DNA of 64,000 nt, taken from NCBI GenBank assembly GCA_937868765.1, contig CALMNL010000006.1, positions 496,001 through 560,000 of the forward strand. The letters run 5' to 3'. The DNA is from an uncultured Desulfatitalea sp. Lineage in GTDB: Bacteria > Desulfobacterota > Desulfobacteria > Desulfobacterales > Desulfosarcinaceae. Position numbers and translations under genes: made by a program. Shown one piece after another: positions 8,908-18,068 of the stretch (positions are counted from its first letter, which is position 1; each line of letters opens with the position of its first letter). Below the pieces are notes generated by a model. It did not search any database. It worked only from the letters and a program-made list of their open reading frames with translations, and was not told the DNA's origin.

Positions 8908-8935
8908 GGCCGGCGAGCCTTCAGGCTCGCCGGCC
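8908..8935. terminator. Bidirectional intrinsic terminator
   Basis: A 12-bp perfect stem, GGCCGGCGAGCC / GGCTCGCCGGCC, with loop TTCA, followed on the plus strand by ATCTTGTTCTCT. It sits between the convergent SDR gene (ending 8867) and the minus-strand membrane protein gene (ending 9004) and can serve both. Confidence 0.8.
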
Positions 8936-9003
8936 ATCTTGTTCTCTACTTCTCTACAGGCGGCGAAGGCAGGCATCTGTTCAAATCCAGTTTGCCAACG
9001 GCC

Positions 9004-9900
9004 TTATTTTGGGGGGTCGTACCTGGAGAGCTCATCGAGGGTTTTTCGGGCGCATTCCGGACAAATGCTGTGACTGAATTCCGCTTCCGAGTGGCTGCGG
9101 ATATAATGCTCGATCTGATTCCAGTAGCCTTTGTCGTCCCGGATTTTCTTGCATGAAGCACAGATCGGCAACAGGCCGCTGAGAGTTTTGACTTTGGACA
9201 AGGCATTTTTAAGTTCGACGATCAACCGGTCTTTGTCGACTTGCGCCTGGATGCGCTCCTGCATTTCGCGGTGCATTTCCGAGTTGATGGTCTGCAAAGC
9301 ATCGTGCTGTTCTTTCAGGCGTACTTTGAGATTGGAAATAAAGCCGCCGAAGAAGGCGAACCAGGTCAGCACGATCCCGAAGACGGCAAAGACCAGCAAT
9401 TCATAATTCGTTTGAAATCCCGCCGTGTCCTGATGGTATTCCAGAATCAGTATCGCCGCAAAGATGCTCATCACGCAGGCCACCAGCGCCATGTATTGTT
9501 TGCGGTTCAAGCGCAGCATGCCGAAACTGAATGCCGGTATGTAAAACATCAACAGGATCGGCCGCGCTTGCGAAAGCGCATGGGCCGGCAGCGCACCCCA
9601 CAAAGCGGCGAAAAGGATTTGAGCCCACGTCAGCGAAGGGTCTTTAAAGCGCAGGTTCGTATTCGTAATAAAAAGAAGGAAGAAGATGACATTGACCAAG
9701 ACGGCCGTGCCGATGATCATGAGCCATTGCAGGTAGCTCAGGTCGGCGAAACCCATGCGGGTCGTCAGCAAAATCGTAAGCACAAAGACCAGGTAGGTGC
9801 CTACCGCCATGCTGAACCGTTTCAGCCGAAGGCGCTGCCGCGCCTCGGTAGACCGACCGAGGCTCTCTTCGGTGACTGGTGTTTTGGTTTCAGCACCCAT
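9004..9900 (-). CDS. Six-helix membrane sensor-like protein with C-terminal paired-CxxC domain
   Basis: 298 residues from ATG 9900; a TTG at 9906 is the alternative. The N-terminal half has about six membrane helices arranged like MASE-type sensor modules. A helical segment (about 190-235) follows, then a C-terminal domain containing LSGLLPICASCKKIRDDKGY and later SICPEC. This domain has two CxxC pairs and is known as a tail on many deltaproteobacterial histidine kinases and diguanylate cyclases. No kinase, GGDEF or receiver domain is present here, so the output is unknown. It starts 36 bp after the GlmS-like gene, probably in one transcript. Confidence 0.65.
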   Translation of the reverse strand: MGAETKTPVTEESLGRSTEARQRLRLKRFSMAVGTYLVFVLTILLTTRMGFADLSYLQWLMIIGTAVLVNVIFFLLFITNTNLRFKDPSLTWAQILFAALWGALPAHALSQARPILLMFYIPAFSFGMLRLNRKQYMALVACVMSIFAAILILEYHQDTAGFQTNYELLVFAVFGIVLTWFAFFGGFISNLKVRLKEQHDALQTINSEMHREMQERIQAQVDKDRLIVELKNALSKVKTLSGLLPICASCKKIRDDKGYWNQIEHYIRSHSEAEFSHSICPECARKTLDELSRYDPPK

Positions 9901-9936
9901 AAGCAATTCTGCCCGGCACCGTCGAATCCCGGATGT

Positions 9937-12900
9937 CTAAGTATGGATCGATCCCTTCGCCACAATCAGTTCACCGACCTTTTCCGCCGATCGGCCGAAG
10001 AGTTCTTCCATGGGTAAGGTTTCAAGCATTTCGTCTTTCCAGGCAATGCTGTTCTCCTGAACGATATTCTTGATGTGCTCGAATTTTCCGCCGAGGGCCT
10101 TGATCTTCAGCGGCAGAGCGACCACTTCCTGGAATTCGATATTGAGCAGCAACAAAAGGCCGATGCGGTTGGAGGCATCCGGATCGGTGGAGAGCGCCGG
10201 AATCAGAACGATGCTGCGATCGTCCTTGCGACCTTTGCCGATGTAGACATTTCCCTGGCGTATCACGATGCGTTTGGTGCCCTTCAGGGCTTTATCGGTC
10301 TGCACCCGCGATGGAATCGGCTTGAGCACCCCTTCTTTTCGCAGAATCTCGATGGTGGTCTGATCGTTGGGTTCTCCCAGACTGTCGAGGCCGTCAATCT
10401 TGTAAAGGATGGCCCCTTTGATTTCGGCAATGATCGGTTGCAGGTTCTTGAGCACCAGAATGTTGCGGTTGATCAATTGTGAAGTATTGATTCCATAGTC
10501 GGCCAGGGCGTCGAAAAGAATGCCTTCGAGTTTTTCGCTGATGCGGCTGGTGCCCACCGTGACGGTTTTGGCCTGGTGCTTGATGGCGTCCACCGGACGG
10601 GACATGCCGTTGATCGACTCGCCCAAAAATTCGAACAGGCAGTTGAGCATGTTCAAGGCCGTGCCCTTCTTACCGAAATCGGGCTCGAAATCCGAGACCG
10701 GCAGGCGTCCGGCCAGATATTTGAGCAGCAAGAGCAGATCGGCGGCATGGCGGATGGTGCTGGGCAGGACTCCGGCGGTCAGGCGGCGGCGGAATTCCAC
10801 ATAAAACTGGGACACCTGTTCGCGGAATGTTTTTTCCAGAACCACTTCGTAGATATCGAGTCCGTCGCGGGCACACTGGTCCACGGTTTGTTTGAGATCT
10901 TCACGGAACTGGTGGAGAAAATGCGATCCGCTGTTGATGGCCAGGGCGGCGTGATAACCCCACAAATGCCCCACCAGGGTATTGAGGATCGGTGCCAGGT
11001 GCGGTGGTACGCCGGGCACATGGAAGACATCCTCGGCATAGGCATCGAAGCGGGTTTCCCCTTCGTCGGCGATGACCACCGGTGCGGCTTTGTGGGCTCT
11101 GAAGATAGCCGTGTCCTTGACGATGTCGCCGATGACGGTACTGCCGCTGCCGGCCGCGCAGATGACGATCAACGGCTCCGAGGAGAGATCGATGTGTTTC
11201 TTGTCTTCCACGTAATCCGAAGATATGGTTTTGTAGCACAGTTCGCTTAGCTTGATCCGGATTTCGTCGGCGGCCGATTTGTTGGGGCCGCTGCCCACCG
11301 CGGCCCAGTAGGTCCGCTTGGGGGCCAGACGCTCGGCCGATTTCTGGATCCTTTCGCGCATGGCCAGCACAGTGCGCATGTGGTCGGGCAGTGAGAGCAG
11401 TGTTTTGAGTTCGTCGGCCACGAAAGCGGGCGACCGTCGGCGCTTGACTTCGGCAATTTTCAGGCTGATGAGCGCGCCGGCCACAATCTGGGAGTAGAAG
11501 GCCTTGGTCGAAGCCACCGACATTTCGATGTCACGGCCGCTGCTGGTGTAGACCACGCCGTCCACCTTGAAGGTCAGATCCGAATCGCGGCGATTGACGA
11601 TGCACATGGTCAGGGCACCCCTGGCACGCACCATGTCCACCGCGCGGTTGGTATCCGTGGTGGTGCCCGATTGGCTGATGGCCACCACGAGGGCGTCGGC
11701 CATGGCGGCCGGATCACCGCGATCATCCATTTGAAAACCGCTCAATTCGGAAGCTTTCAGGGCACTGATTTTGAGGGACGGTTCCTTGAGGTAGTAATCC
11801 AGGATATTGCTGATCGCCTGGGCGGCAATGCCGGCGGTGCCCTGCCCGATGAAATAGACGCGCCGGATGCGATCATTGGCCAGGGCTCGGGCAATGCGCT
11901 CCGGAAAAGAGCTTTCCGGCAAGGCGATGGTCGGCCGGCTGGGTTCGTCGGTGGACATTTTCCAGCGATTTTGCAGGGTGCGGGCCACGGACAGCGGCGC
12001 TTCGGATATCTCTTTGAGGAAGTAGTGGGGGAACTCCTGGCGATCGATGTCCCGGGAAGTGATCTGGGTGCGCTGCACGTTGTCCGGGCCGAGTGGTATG
12101 GGCGTGCCGTCGTAGTACATGGCGCGCATGCCTTCCGGGCCCCCGGCGCCGGTCTGATCCAGAATGAAGATTTGCCCCTGGGTGGGGCCATGCTGGCCTT
12201 GGACCACCTTTTCGCCATTGAGTTTGATGAATCTGGAGGTTTGCTCAACGAAGCCGTAGACTTCCGAAGTGGGCAGGTAGAAATCTTCGGCAAGACCCAC
12301 GAAAACCGCCTGGCCGCTGCCTCTCTGGGCCAGGAAGAACTTGCCTGGCGCCAGGTCGGTGTGCATGGCGATGGCGTGGGAGCCTTCGAAGTCGCTCACG
12401 GCACGGCGGAATGCTTCGGAGACGGTGTGCCCCTGGCGCAGATGGTGTTCGATTTGCAGGGGAATGATCTTGGTGTCGGTGGTGATCTCTTCGGGAATGA
12501 TCTCACCGTTTTGTTCCAGTTTGCTTTTGAGCGCCAGGTAGTTGTCGATGTCGCCGTTGAGGCAGGCGTGGATCATGCCCTTGTTGGCGCAATCGTTGCG
12601 CACGGTGGCGTTGTCCACCGGGTGGCAGTTGGCGATGTTAATGGCTCCCACTGAAGCCCAGCGGGTATGGGCCGACACGGTGTGAAAGCGGTGCTCGCGG
12701 CGGGCAATCAGTCGCAGAATGGGGTCCTCGGCGATCTCCCGGCGCAATCGTTGGACATTGTCACCGAGGCTGCCGATTTCGGCCGCCACCTTGTAAGTCA
12801 TGGTGACACCCACCTGGCCGTCACCGGCGTGACGATGGATACTGATGGACTTGTTGGCCAGCACCGTTCGTTCCGAGCGCTGCTTCACCTGGTCGCCGTA

Positions 12901-13737
12901 CCCGGCTTCAACCCACTCGGCAGACAGTTCGGCGTAGACCTCGGGCGTCAGCAAAAAGAGCATGGATAGGCCGGCCGAATCGCGGCCGCGCACTTCCAGC
13001 CGATCGATGCTGTTGAGCACGGTGTTCAGATTGCGGTAGATGCTCACCAGTCGAAGATCCGGATTGGGTTCGTCGCTGCCCATGAGGGCTTTGACCTTGT
13101 GGAGGTTTTCCAGCAACTCGACCTTGAGGCACCACGCGGTGTCCTTGATGCGTTCGATGTGCTGATCGGCTCTCTCGGCGTCGACGGCGGCCAGATAGCC
13201 CATCTGCTTGTGCAAGGTATTGCTCTCTTCGGCGATGAAGCTTTCCAGCCGCCCGGTCAGGGCTCCGATACGGGCCTGCGTCTGGACATCGGCGAAGAGA
13301 GCCAGGAAAGGCCCATCCTGCTTCAGGTCGCAGGCCATTTGATAGAGCCGATCGGGAGCGGCGTCGCCGCCCATATGATGTTCGGCGGCCGAAGACCAGC
13401 CTTGGACATAGCGTGCCAGTGGGTGTTTCAGAATCTCGGCGGCCTGGGACTCCATGGCCGCCAGGACTTCCAGGGAGGGCGGCGTGCTATTGCGGTGAAA
13501 TGAGATCAGCCCGGCCAGGCCGCAGCAGAGCATATTGGCCGATACTGGCAGCAGGATCCACCCATCGGCGGCATCGGCGGACGGCGGGCGGCCCCAGTAA
13601 ACCGGCGCCCGCAAACAGGCTCTGAAGGCCTTCAGGCTACGCTGGATGCAGTCGCGTACCGATGCCGCACCCCGATACACATATCTTCCCTTCGATCTGA
13701 ATATCGGCGCCATTTCAGGCGGTACTGCTTTCATCAT
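9937..13737 (-). CDS. Giant GlmS-like glutamine amidotransferase / double SIS-domain protein
   Basis: About 1,266 residues, twice the usual GlmS length. An AAAGGAG site supports a start at 13734-13740 (GTG or one of two ATGs). GlmS signatures occur in order: CGLAGLISFH (Cys at about 72), RGRDSAG (about 250-256), TRWASVG (about 358-364), NGDIDNY, a first SIS domain with AISQSGTTTDTN and SVASTKAF, a second SIS domain with SELCY and DKKHIDL, and then a roughly 300-residue tail of unknown nature. The Ntn cysteine is not N-terminal, and about 150 residues are inserted between it and RGRDSAG. It may form glucosamine-6-phosphate or an amino sugar related to the upstream kdnAB genes, but activity is not proven. 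Confidence 0.75.
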   Translation of the reverse strand: MMKAVPPEMAPIFRSKGRYVYRGAASVRDCIQRSLKAFRACLRAPVYWGRPPSADAADGWILLPVSANMLCCGLAGLISFHRNSTPPSLEVLAAMESQAAEILKHPLARYVQGWSSAAEHHMGGDAAPDRLYQMACDLKQDGPFLALFADVQTQARIGALTGRLESFIAEESNTLHKQMGYLAAVDAERADQHIERIKDTAWCLKVELLENLHKVKALMGSDEPNPDLRLVSIYRNLNTVLNSIDRLEVRGRDSAGLSMLFLLTPEVYAELSAEWVEAGYGDQVKQRSERTVLANKSISIHRHAGDGQVGVTMTYKVAAEIGSLGDNVQRLRREIAEDPILRLIARREHRFHTVSAHTRWASVGAINIANCHPVDNATVRNDCANKGMIHACLNGDIDNYLALKSKLEQNGEIIPEEITTDTKIIPLQIEHHLRQGHTVSEAFRRAVSDFEGSHAIAMHTDLAPGKFFLAQRGSGQAVFVGLAEDFYLPTSEVYGFVEQTSRFIKLNGEKVVQGQHGPTQGQIFILDQTGAGGPEGMRAMYYDGTPIPLGPDNVQRTQITSRDIDRQEFPHYFLKEISEAPLSVARTLQNRWKMSTDEPSRPTIALPESSFPERIARALANDRIRRVYFIGQGTAGIAAQAISNILDYYLKEPSLKISALKASELSGFQMDDRGDPAAMADALVVAISQSGTTTDTNRAVDMVRARGALTMCIVNRRDSDLTFKVDGVVYTSSGRDIEMSVASTKAFYSQIVAGALISLKIAEVKRRRSPAFVADELKTLLSLPDHMRTVLAMRERIQKSAERLAPKRTYWAAVGSGPNKSAADEIRIKLSELCYKTISSDYVEDKKHIDLSSEPLIVICAAGSGSTVIGDIVKDTAIFRAHKAAPVVIADEGETRFDAYAEDVFHVPGVPPHLAPILNTLVGHLWGYHAALAINSGSHFLHQFREDLKQTVDQCARDGLDIYEVVLEKTFREQVSQFYVEFRRRLTAGVLPSTIRHAADLLLLLKYLAGRLPVSDFEPDFGKKGTALNMLNCLFEFLGESINGMSRPVDAIKHQAKTVTVGTSRISEKLEGILFDALADYGINTSQLINRNILVLKNLQPIIAEIKGAILYKIDGLDSLGEPNDQTTIEILRKEGVLKPIPSRVQTDKALKGTKRIVIRQGNVYIGKGRKDDRSIVLIPALSTDPDASNRIGLLLLLNIEFQEVVALPLKIKALGGKFEHIKNIVQENSIAWKDEMLETLPMEELFGRSAEKVGELIVAKGSIHT

Positions 13738-13797
13738 CACCGGTCTCCTTTGCCGTGGGACTTGCTGAAAAAATGCTTGGCAGGGGAATGTCGGGAA

Positions 13798-14895
<1,098 letters not shown>

Positions 14896-14954
14896 TTACG
14901 ATGCTTTCGAATGAATCGACCCGCAGGATCAAAAATTACCGGCGAATCGAGGCG

Positions 14955-16142
14955 TTAGCGGGACAATACGTTTTGAATCGTGGTGATGCGCTTGTCCAAA
15001 TCGGTTTGACGCCAACCCAGCTTGATTTGCATGGCGATGGTGCGTGCGATGAGGGCGTCCGAGCGCGGCAGCGCAATACGGCCGTAGTCCGGGCAATGGG
15101 GGTTCAGATGTGCCGGCAGGGGCGCGACCGTCTTCATCTCCTTGAGATGGTGCCAGTTGCGCAGGTAGTGCCAGTTGTTGTCGTAGTAATAAAAGCATCC
15201 ATCGGCACCACCGGCATTCAGGTCGCGGGCGGTTTGCCGAGCGCTTTTTTCGTCCGGCAGCATGAACGTCAGGAAGGTGGCCGAATCGCCTTCCGGATCG
15301 GGCAGGCGGCGGAAACTGATTTGGGGGAATTTGGCCATGGCTGCTTTCAAGGCGGCCTTGTTGGAGCGCTGGGCAGCCAGGATGGCATCCAGCTTGCGAA
15401 GCTGGGCCAGGCCTACCGCGGCGTTCAATTCGCTGATGCGATAGTTGTAGCCAATGATGGGATGGGTTTCAGCGCCCCGGTCGTTGCCGATGTGGTCGTG
15501 TCCGTGATCCGCATAGGCATGCGCCAGTTCGTAACGTCGGTCGTCATCTGTAACCACCGCGCCGCCCTCTCCGCAGGTGATGGTCTTGACCGGATCAAAC
15601 GAGAAACAGCCGATGTGACCGAAGGTGCCCAGGGCTTTGCCGCGAAAAGTGGCTCCCACCGACTGGCAGGTATCTTCGATGAGCATCAACCCTTTGTTTT
15701 TGCAGAAAGTGGCGATCTCATCGATGCGCGCCATGGCACCGCACATGTGCACGACCATGACCGCCTTGGTACGGGGGGTCAGGGCGGACGCCAACAATTC
15801 GGGGTCCAGTCCGAGAGTTTCGTCTATCTCGGCGAAGACCGGCACGGCGCCGGCTGCGAGAACCGCTTCAAAAGTGGCGACAAAGGTAAAGGGCGGTACG
15901 ATGACCTCATCTCCGGCGCCGATGCCGCAGGTGGCCAGGGCTATGTTCAATGCCGCCGTACCGCTGGCACACAGGTGGCAATGGGCCACGCCCAGGCGTT
16001 GGGCCAGTTCCTTTTCAAAATCGAGGGCTTTCCAGTGACCCCGGCGGGCCGCATCGAAACCATACCGAAACAACACCCCTGTATCCAGTACATCTTGAAC
16101 TTGCCTGCGCTCTTCTTCGCCGAAAATTTCAAAACCGGGCAT
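14955..16142 (-). CDS. kdnA: 8-amino-3,8-dideoxy-alpha-D-manno-octulosonate transaminase (KdnA), DegT/DnrJ family
   Basis: 395 residues, with AGGAG 8 nt before the ATG. PLP-dependent sugar aminotransferase features: ASGTAALNIAL, DEVIVPPFTFVAT, EDTCQSVGAT (PLP-contacting Asp/Gln region) and SFDPVKTITCGEGGAV with the PLP Lys in DPVKTIT. The N-terminus MPGFEIFGEEE and the SFDPVKTITCGEGG and ADHGHDHIG segments resemble Shewanella KdnA, which uses glutamate to aminate C8 of the oxidised Kdo. The pair kdnA-kdnB implies Kdo8N in the inner core of the LPS. It may be preceded in the transcript by a 37-codon ORF. Confidence 0.87.
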   Translation of the reverse strand: MPGFEIFGEEERRQVQDVLDTGVLFRYGFDAARRGHWKALDFEKELAQRLGVAHCHLCASGTAALNIALATCGIGAGDEVIVPPFTFVATFEAVLAAGAVPVFAEIDETLGLDPELLASALTPRTKAVMVVHMCGAMARIDEIATFCKNKGLMLIEDTCQSVGATFRGKALGTFGHIGCFSFDPVKTITCGEGGAVVTDDDRRYELAHAYADHGHDHIGNDRGAETHPIIGYNYRISELNAAVGLAQLRKLDAILAAQRSNKAALKAAMAKFPQISFRRLPDPEGDSATFLTFMLPDEKSARQTARDLNAGGADGCFYYYDNNWHYLRNWHHLKEMKTVAPLPAHLNPHCPDYGRIALPRSDALIARTIAMQIKLGWRQTDLDKRITTIQNVLSR

Positions 16143-16208
16143 ATCGGGTTCTCCTGATGCGTTCGTCCGACGCTTCCTTACGCGGCATGCAACGAACCGG
16201 TTTGGATT

Positions 16209-16322
16209 TCAAATTGCTGCTGCAATTCCTTCATTAGCAAAGGATGAGGCCTTGGTCGCCCGATGGCGACTCGCCATTGGTTTCATCTTATAGCGCCAGA
16301 TGGATGATTTGTCATGGGGCAT
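16209..16322 (-). CDS. Possible 37-residue basic leader protein ahead of kdnA
   Basis: An ATG at 16322 has GGAGGG 9 nt upstream and opens a 37-codon frame ending in TGA at 16209-16211, 66 bp before kdnA. The peptide is basic in its first two thirds (MPHDKSSIWRYKMKP..SRHRATKASS) and ends in a small hydrophobic stretch. The 18-bp palindrome at 16407-16424 is about 85 bp before its start, close to the 87 bp seen upstream of the SDR gene. I do not recognise a family. It may be a leader peptide, a small protein, or not translated. Confidence 0.35.
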   Translation of the reverse strand: MPHDKSSIWRYKMKPMASRHRATKASSFANEGIAAAI

Positions 16323-16447
16323 TATCGGCGTCCCTCCCGGGGATCGGCTTTGGGCTGCGGCCGGCGGGCGATGGGCGAGCACTTGCATGCAAACAGGGCG
16401 ACCCCTGTGCCAATATACTGGCACCCTTATGATTTTATGGATATGCA
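16323..16447. other. Intergenic region between the PBP gene and the kdn operon, with palindrome
   Basis: Counting the untested small ORF, 16143-16447 is 305 bp without a firm gene. It contains the palindrome GTGCCA ATATAC TGGCAC (16407-16424), with the same arms and 6-bp spacing as at 8005-8022. On the minus strand its centre reads TATATT, a possible -10, but I see no convincing -35. No T-run follows, so it is not a clear terminator for the PBP gene. Confidence 0.45.
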
Positions 16448-17986
16448 TCAACCTTTGGGCTTAGCGTCCTTATCGGCCTGGGGTGGCATCCGCTTTTTAA
16501 AATAGTAGGCCATGGCCATGCGGGCGTAAGTGCCGGCGCGCACTCCAATGTACTCCTGGTGGGCCACCATGACTGCCACGGCCAGCTGGCCCTGCCCTTT
16601 TTTCTCCTCGGCGAAACCCACGAACCAATCGTAGCGCGCATCATTGGTGGTATTGGAAATGGAGCCGGTCTTGCCGCCGATGCGCAGCTGCGACAGCACG
16701 GGATCGCGCTGTTGACCCCGGAATGCCTTGCGGGCTGTTCCCGAATGAACGGTTTCCTCCATCATTTCAGCCAGTATCGTCGACGCCCGGGACGTCATGG
16801 CGCGTTGCTGCCAGGTGGGCTGGGATTGATACAGCACCTTACCATCCGCATCCACGATGCGATTGACAATGCTGGGGGAGACCATGCGACCCTGGTTCAG
16901 TACGGCTGAGACCATCACCGCACCATGCAGCGGCGAAATGGTGGTCTCGTTATTGAAGCCGCTGGCGATTTCAGCCAGCCCATAAGGCGTGTCGGAGACG
17001 ACCAGATGGCTGGGCGGCACCTGCAATTCGAAATCCAGGGGCTGGTTGAAACCGAATCCCTGGCCGTAGGCTTCCAGAAGGTCCTTGCCCAACTGCAGGC
17101 TGCCCAGTTTGCCGAAGACCGGATTGATCGACTGGGCGAACGAATCGGCAAAAGACAGGGTGTGGGTGTATTTGTTGTTGGTTTCCTTGAGCTGGCTTTT
17201 GTACAGGGTGTGCTTGTATCCGTTGAAGCTGATGGAGGTATGGTCGGTATACCCGCAATGGTCCACCGCCGCGGCGGCGGTTACGATTTTGAAGAGGCTT
17301 GCGGCGGGAAAGATGCTTTGCAGGCATGGGTTCCCATGGGGATTCATTTTGTCGAAACCGGCCAGCGCCAGGACTTTGCCGGTATCGGCTTCCATCACCA
17401 CGATGCCGATATAACGGGAATTCTTGCGGTCCATGGCATCGCTCAAGAGGGTGTGCAGGCCCGGATCCAGGTTGGTCTGTACCTTGAGCGGTTGGCCCTG
17501 TGTCGGCAATATGACGTTTTTATCCATCAGATGGCCTAGATCCAGTCCTGCCAGCAGGAGTTGCGCGTCTTTCTTGTTCATGACGCGATCCCCCCTGCGA
17601 ACGGGAGGGGGCACAGCGGGCATGGGTGCCGCCACCTGGGGCGGTGTTGGCGGCACCACGGCGGGCGTCGGGGGGAGCGTCTCTTTCTCCCGGACCGCCG
17701 CCAATACCGTCGGCTTTGTGATCGGTTTAGGCTGGGTGGCGAACGGCGCTGCGGCGGCGTGAATCGGTTCCGGGGGATGAACCGTATTGGTGGCGCCGGT
17801 GGAGGGCATGCTCATGTAGATGCCAAGCAGCAACAGGGCGCCGCCCGATAAACAGAAAAGTGCCCGGCGACGAATTTTATGCCTGGCCGGACGGCGGCGC
17901 TGCAATTGGGCCTGATAGTCGCGCCAGGTCAGGCGCCGTTGGGTTTTCGGGCGATCGGTTCGGAATAGATTCATGGCACTGTGCAC
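16448..17986 (-). CDS. Penicillin-binding protein, transpeptidase only
   Basis: 512 residues. A basic cytoplasmic N-terminus (about 1-42) is followed by one membrane helix (about 43-60), a proline-rich linker, and a transpeptidase domain with the three active-site motifs: AASLFKIV (SxxK), QSINPVFG (SxN) and GGKTGSIS (KTG). There is no glycosyltransferase domain and no clear dimerisation domain of the class B type, so it is a small membrane-anchored transpeptidase, perhaps a PbpA/FtsI relative that cross-links peptidoglycan in the periplasm. Start at 17986; Met at codon 5 is an alternative. It stands alone between kdnA and metG. Confidence 0.82.
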   Translation of the reverse strand: MHSAMNLFRTDRPKTQRRLTWRDYQAQLQRRRPARHKIRRRALFCLSGGALLLLGIYMSMPSTGATNTVHPPEPIHAAAAPFATQPKPITKPTVLAAVREKETLPPTPAVVPPTPPQVAAPMPAVPPPVRRGDRVMNKKDAQLLLAGLDLGHLMDKNVILPTQGQPLKVQTNLDPGLHTLLSDAMDRKNSRYIGIVVMEADTGKVLALAGFDKMNPHGNPCLQSIFPAASLFKIVTAAAAVDHCGYTDHTSISFNGYKHTLYKSQLKETNNKYTHTLSFADSFAQSINPVFGKLGSLQLGKDLLEAYGQGFGFNQPLDFELQVPPSHLVVSDTPYGLAEIASGFNNETTISPLHGAVMVSAVLNQGRMVSPSIVNRIVDADGKVLYQSQPTWQQRAMTSRASTILAEMMEETVHSGTARKAFRGQQRDPVLSQLRIGGKTGSISNTTNDARYDWFVGFAEEKKGQGQLAVAVMVAHQEYIGVRAGTYARMAMAYYFKKRMPPQADKDAKPKG

Positions 17987-18068
17987 ATCTATATCAATCC
18001 ACAGCCTGCGGAATGTTCGATATCGCGCTCATCTGCGCCTCAACCTGAGAAATGGACCTTGACCTCAT

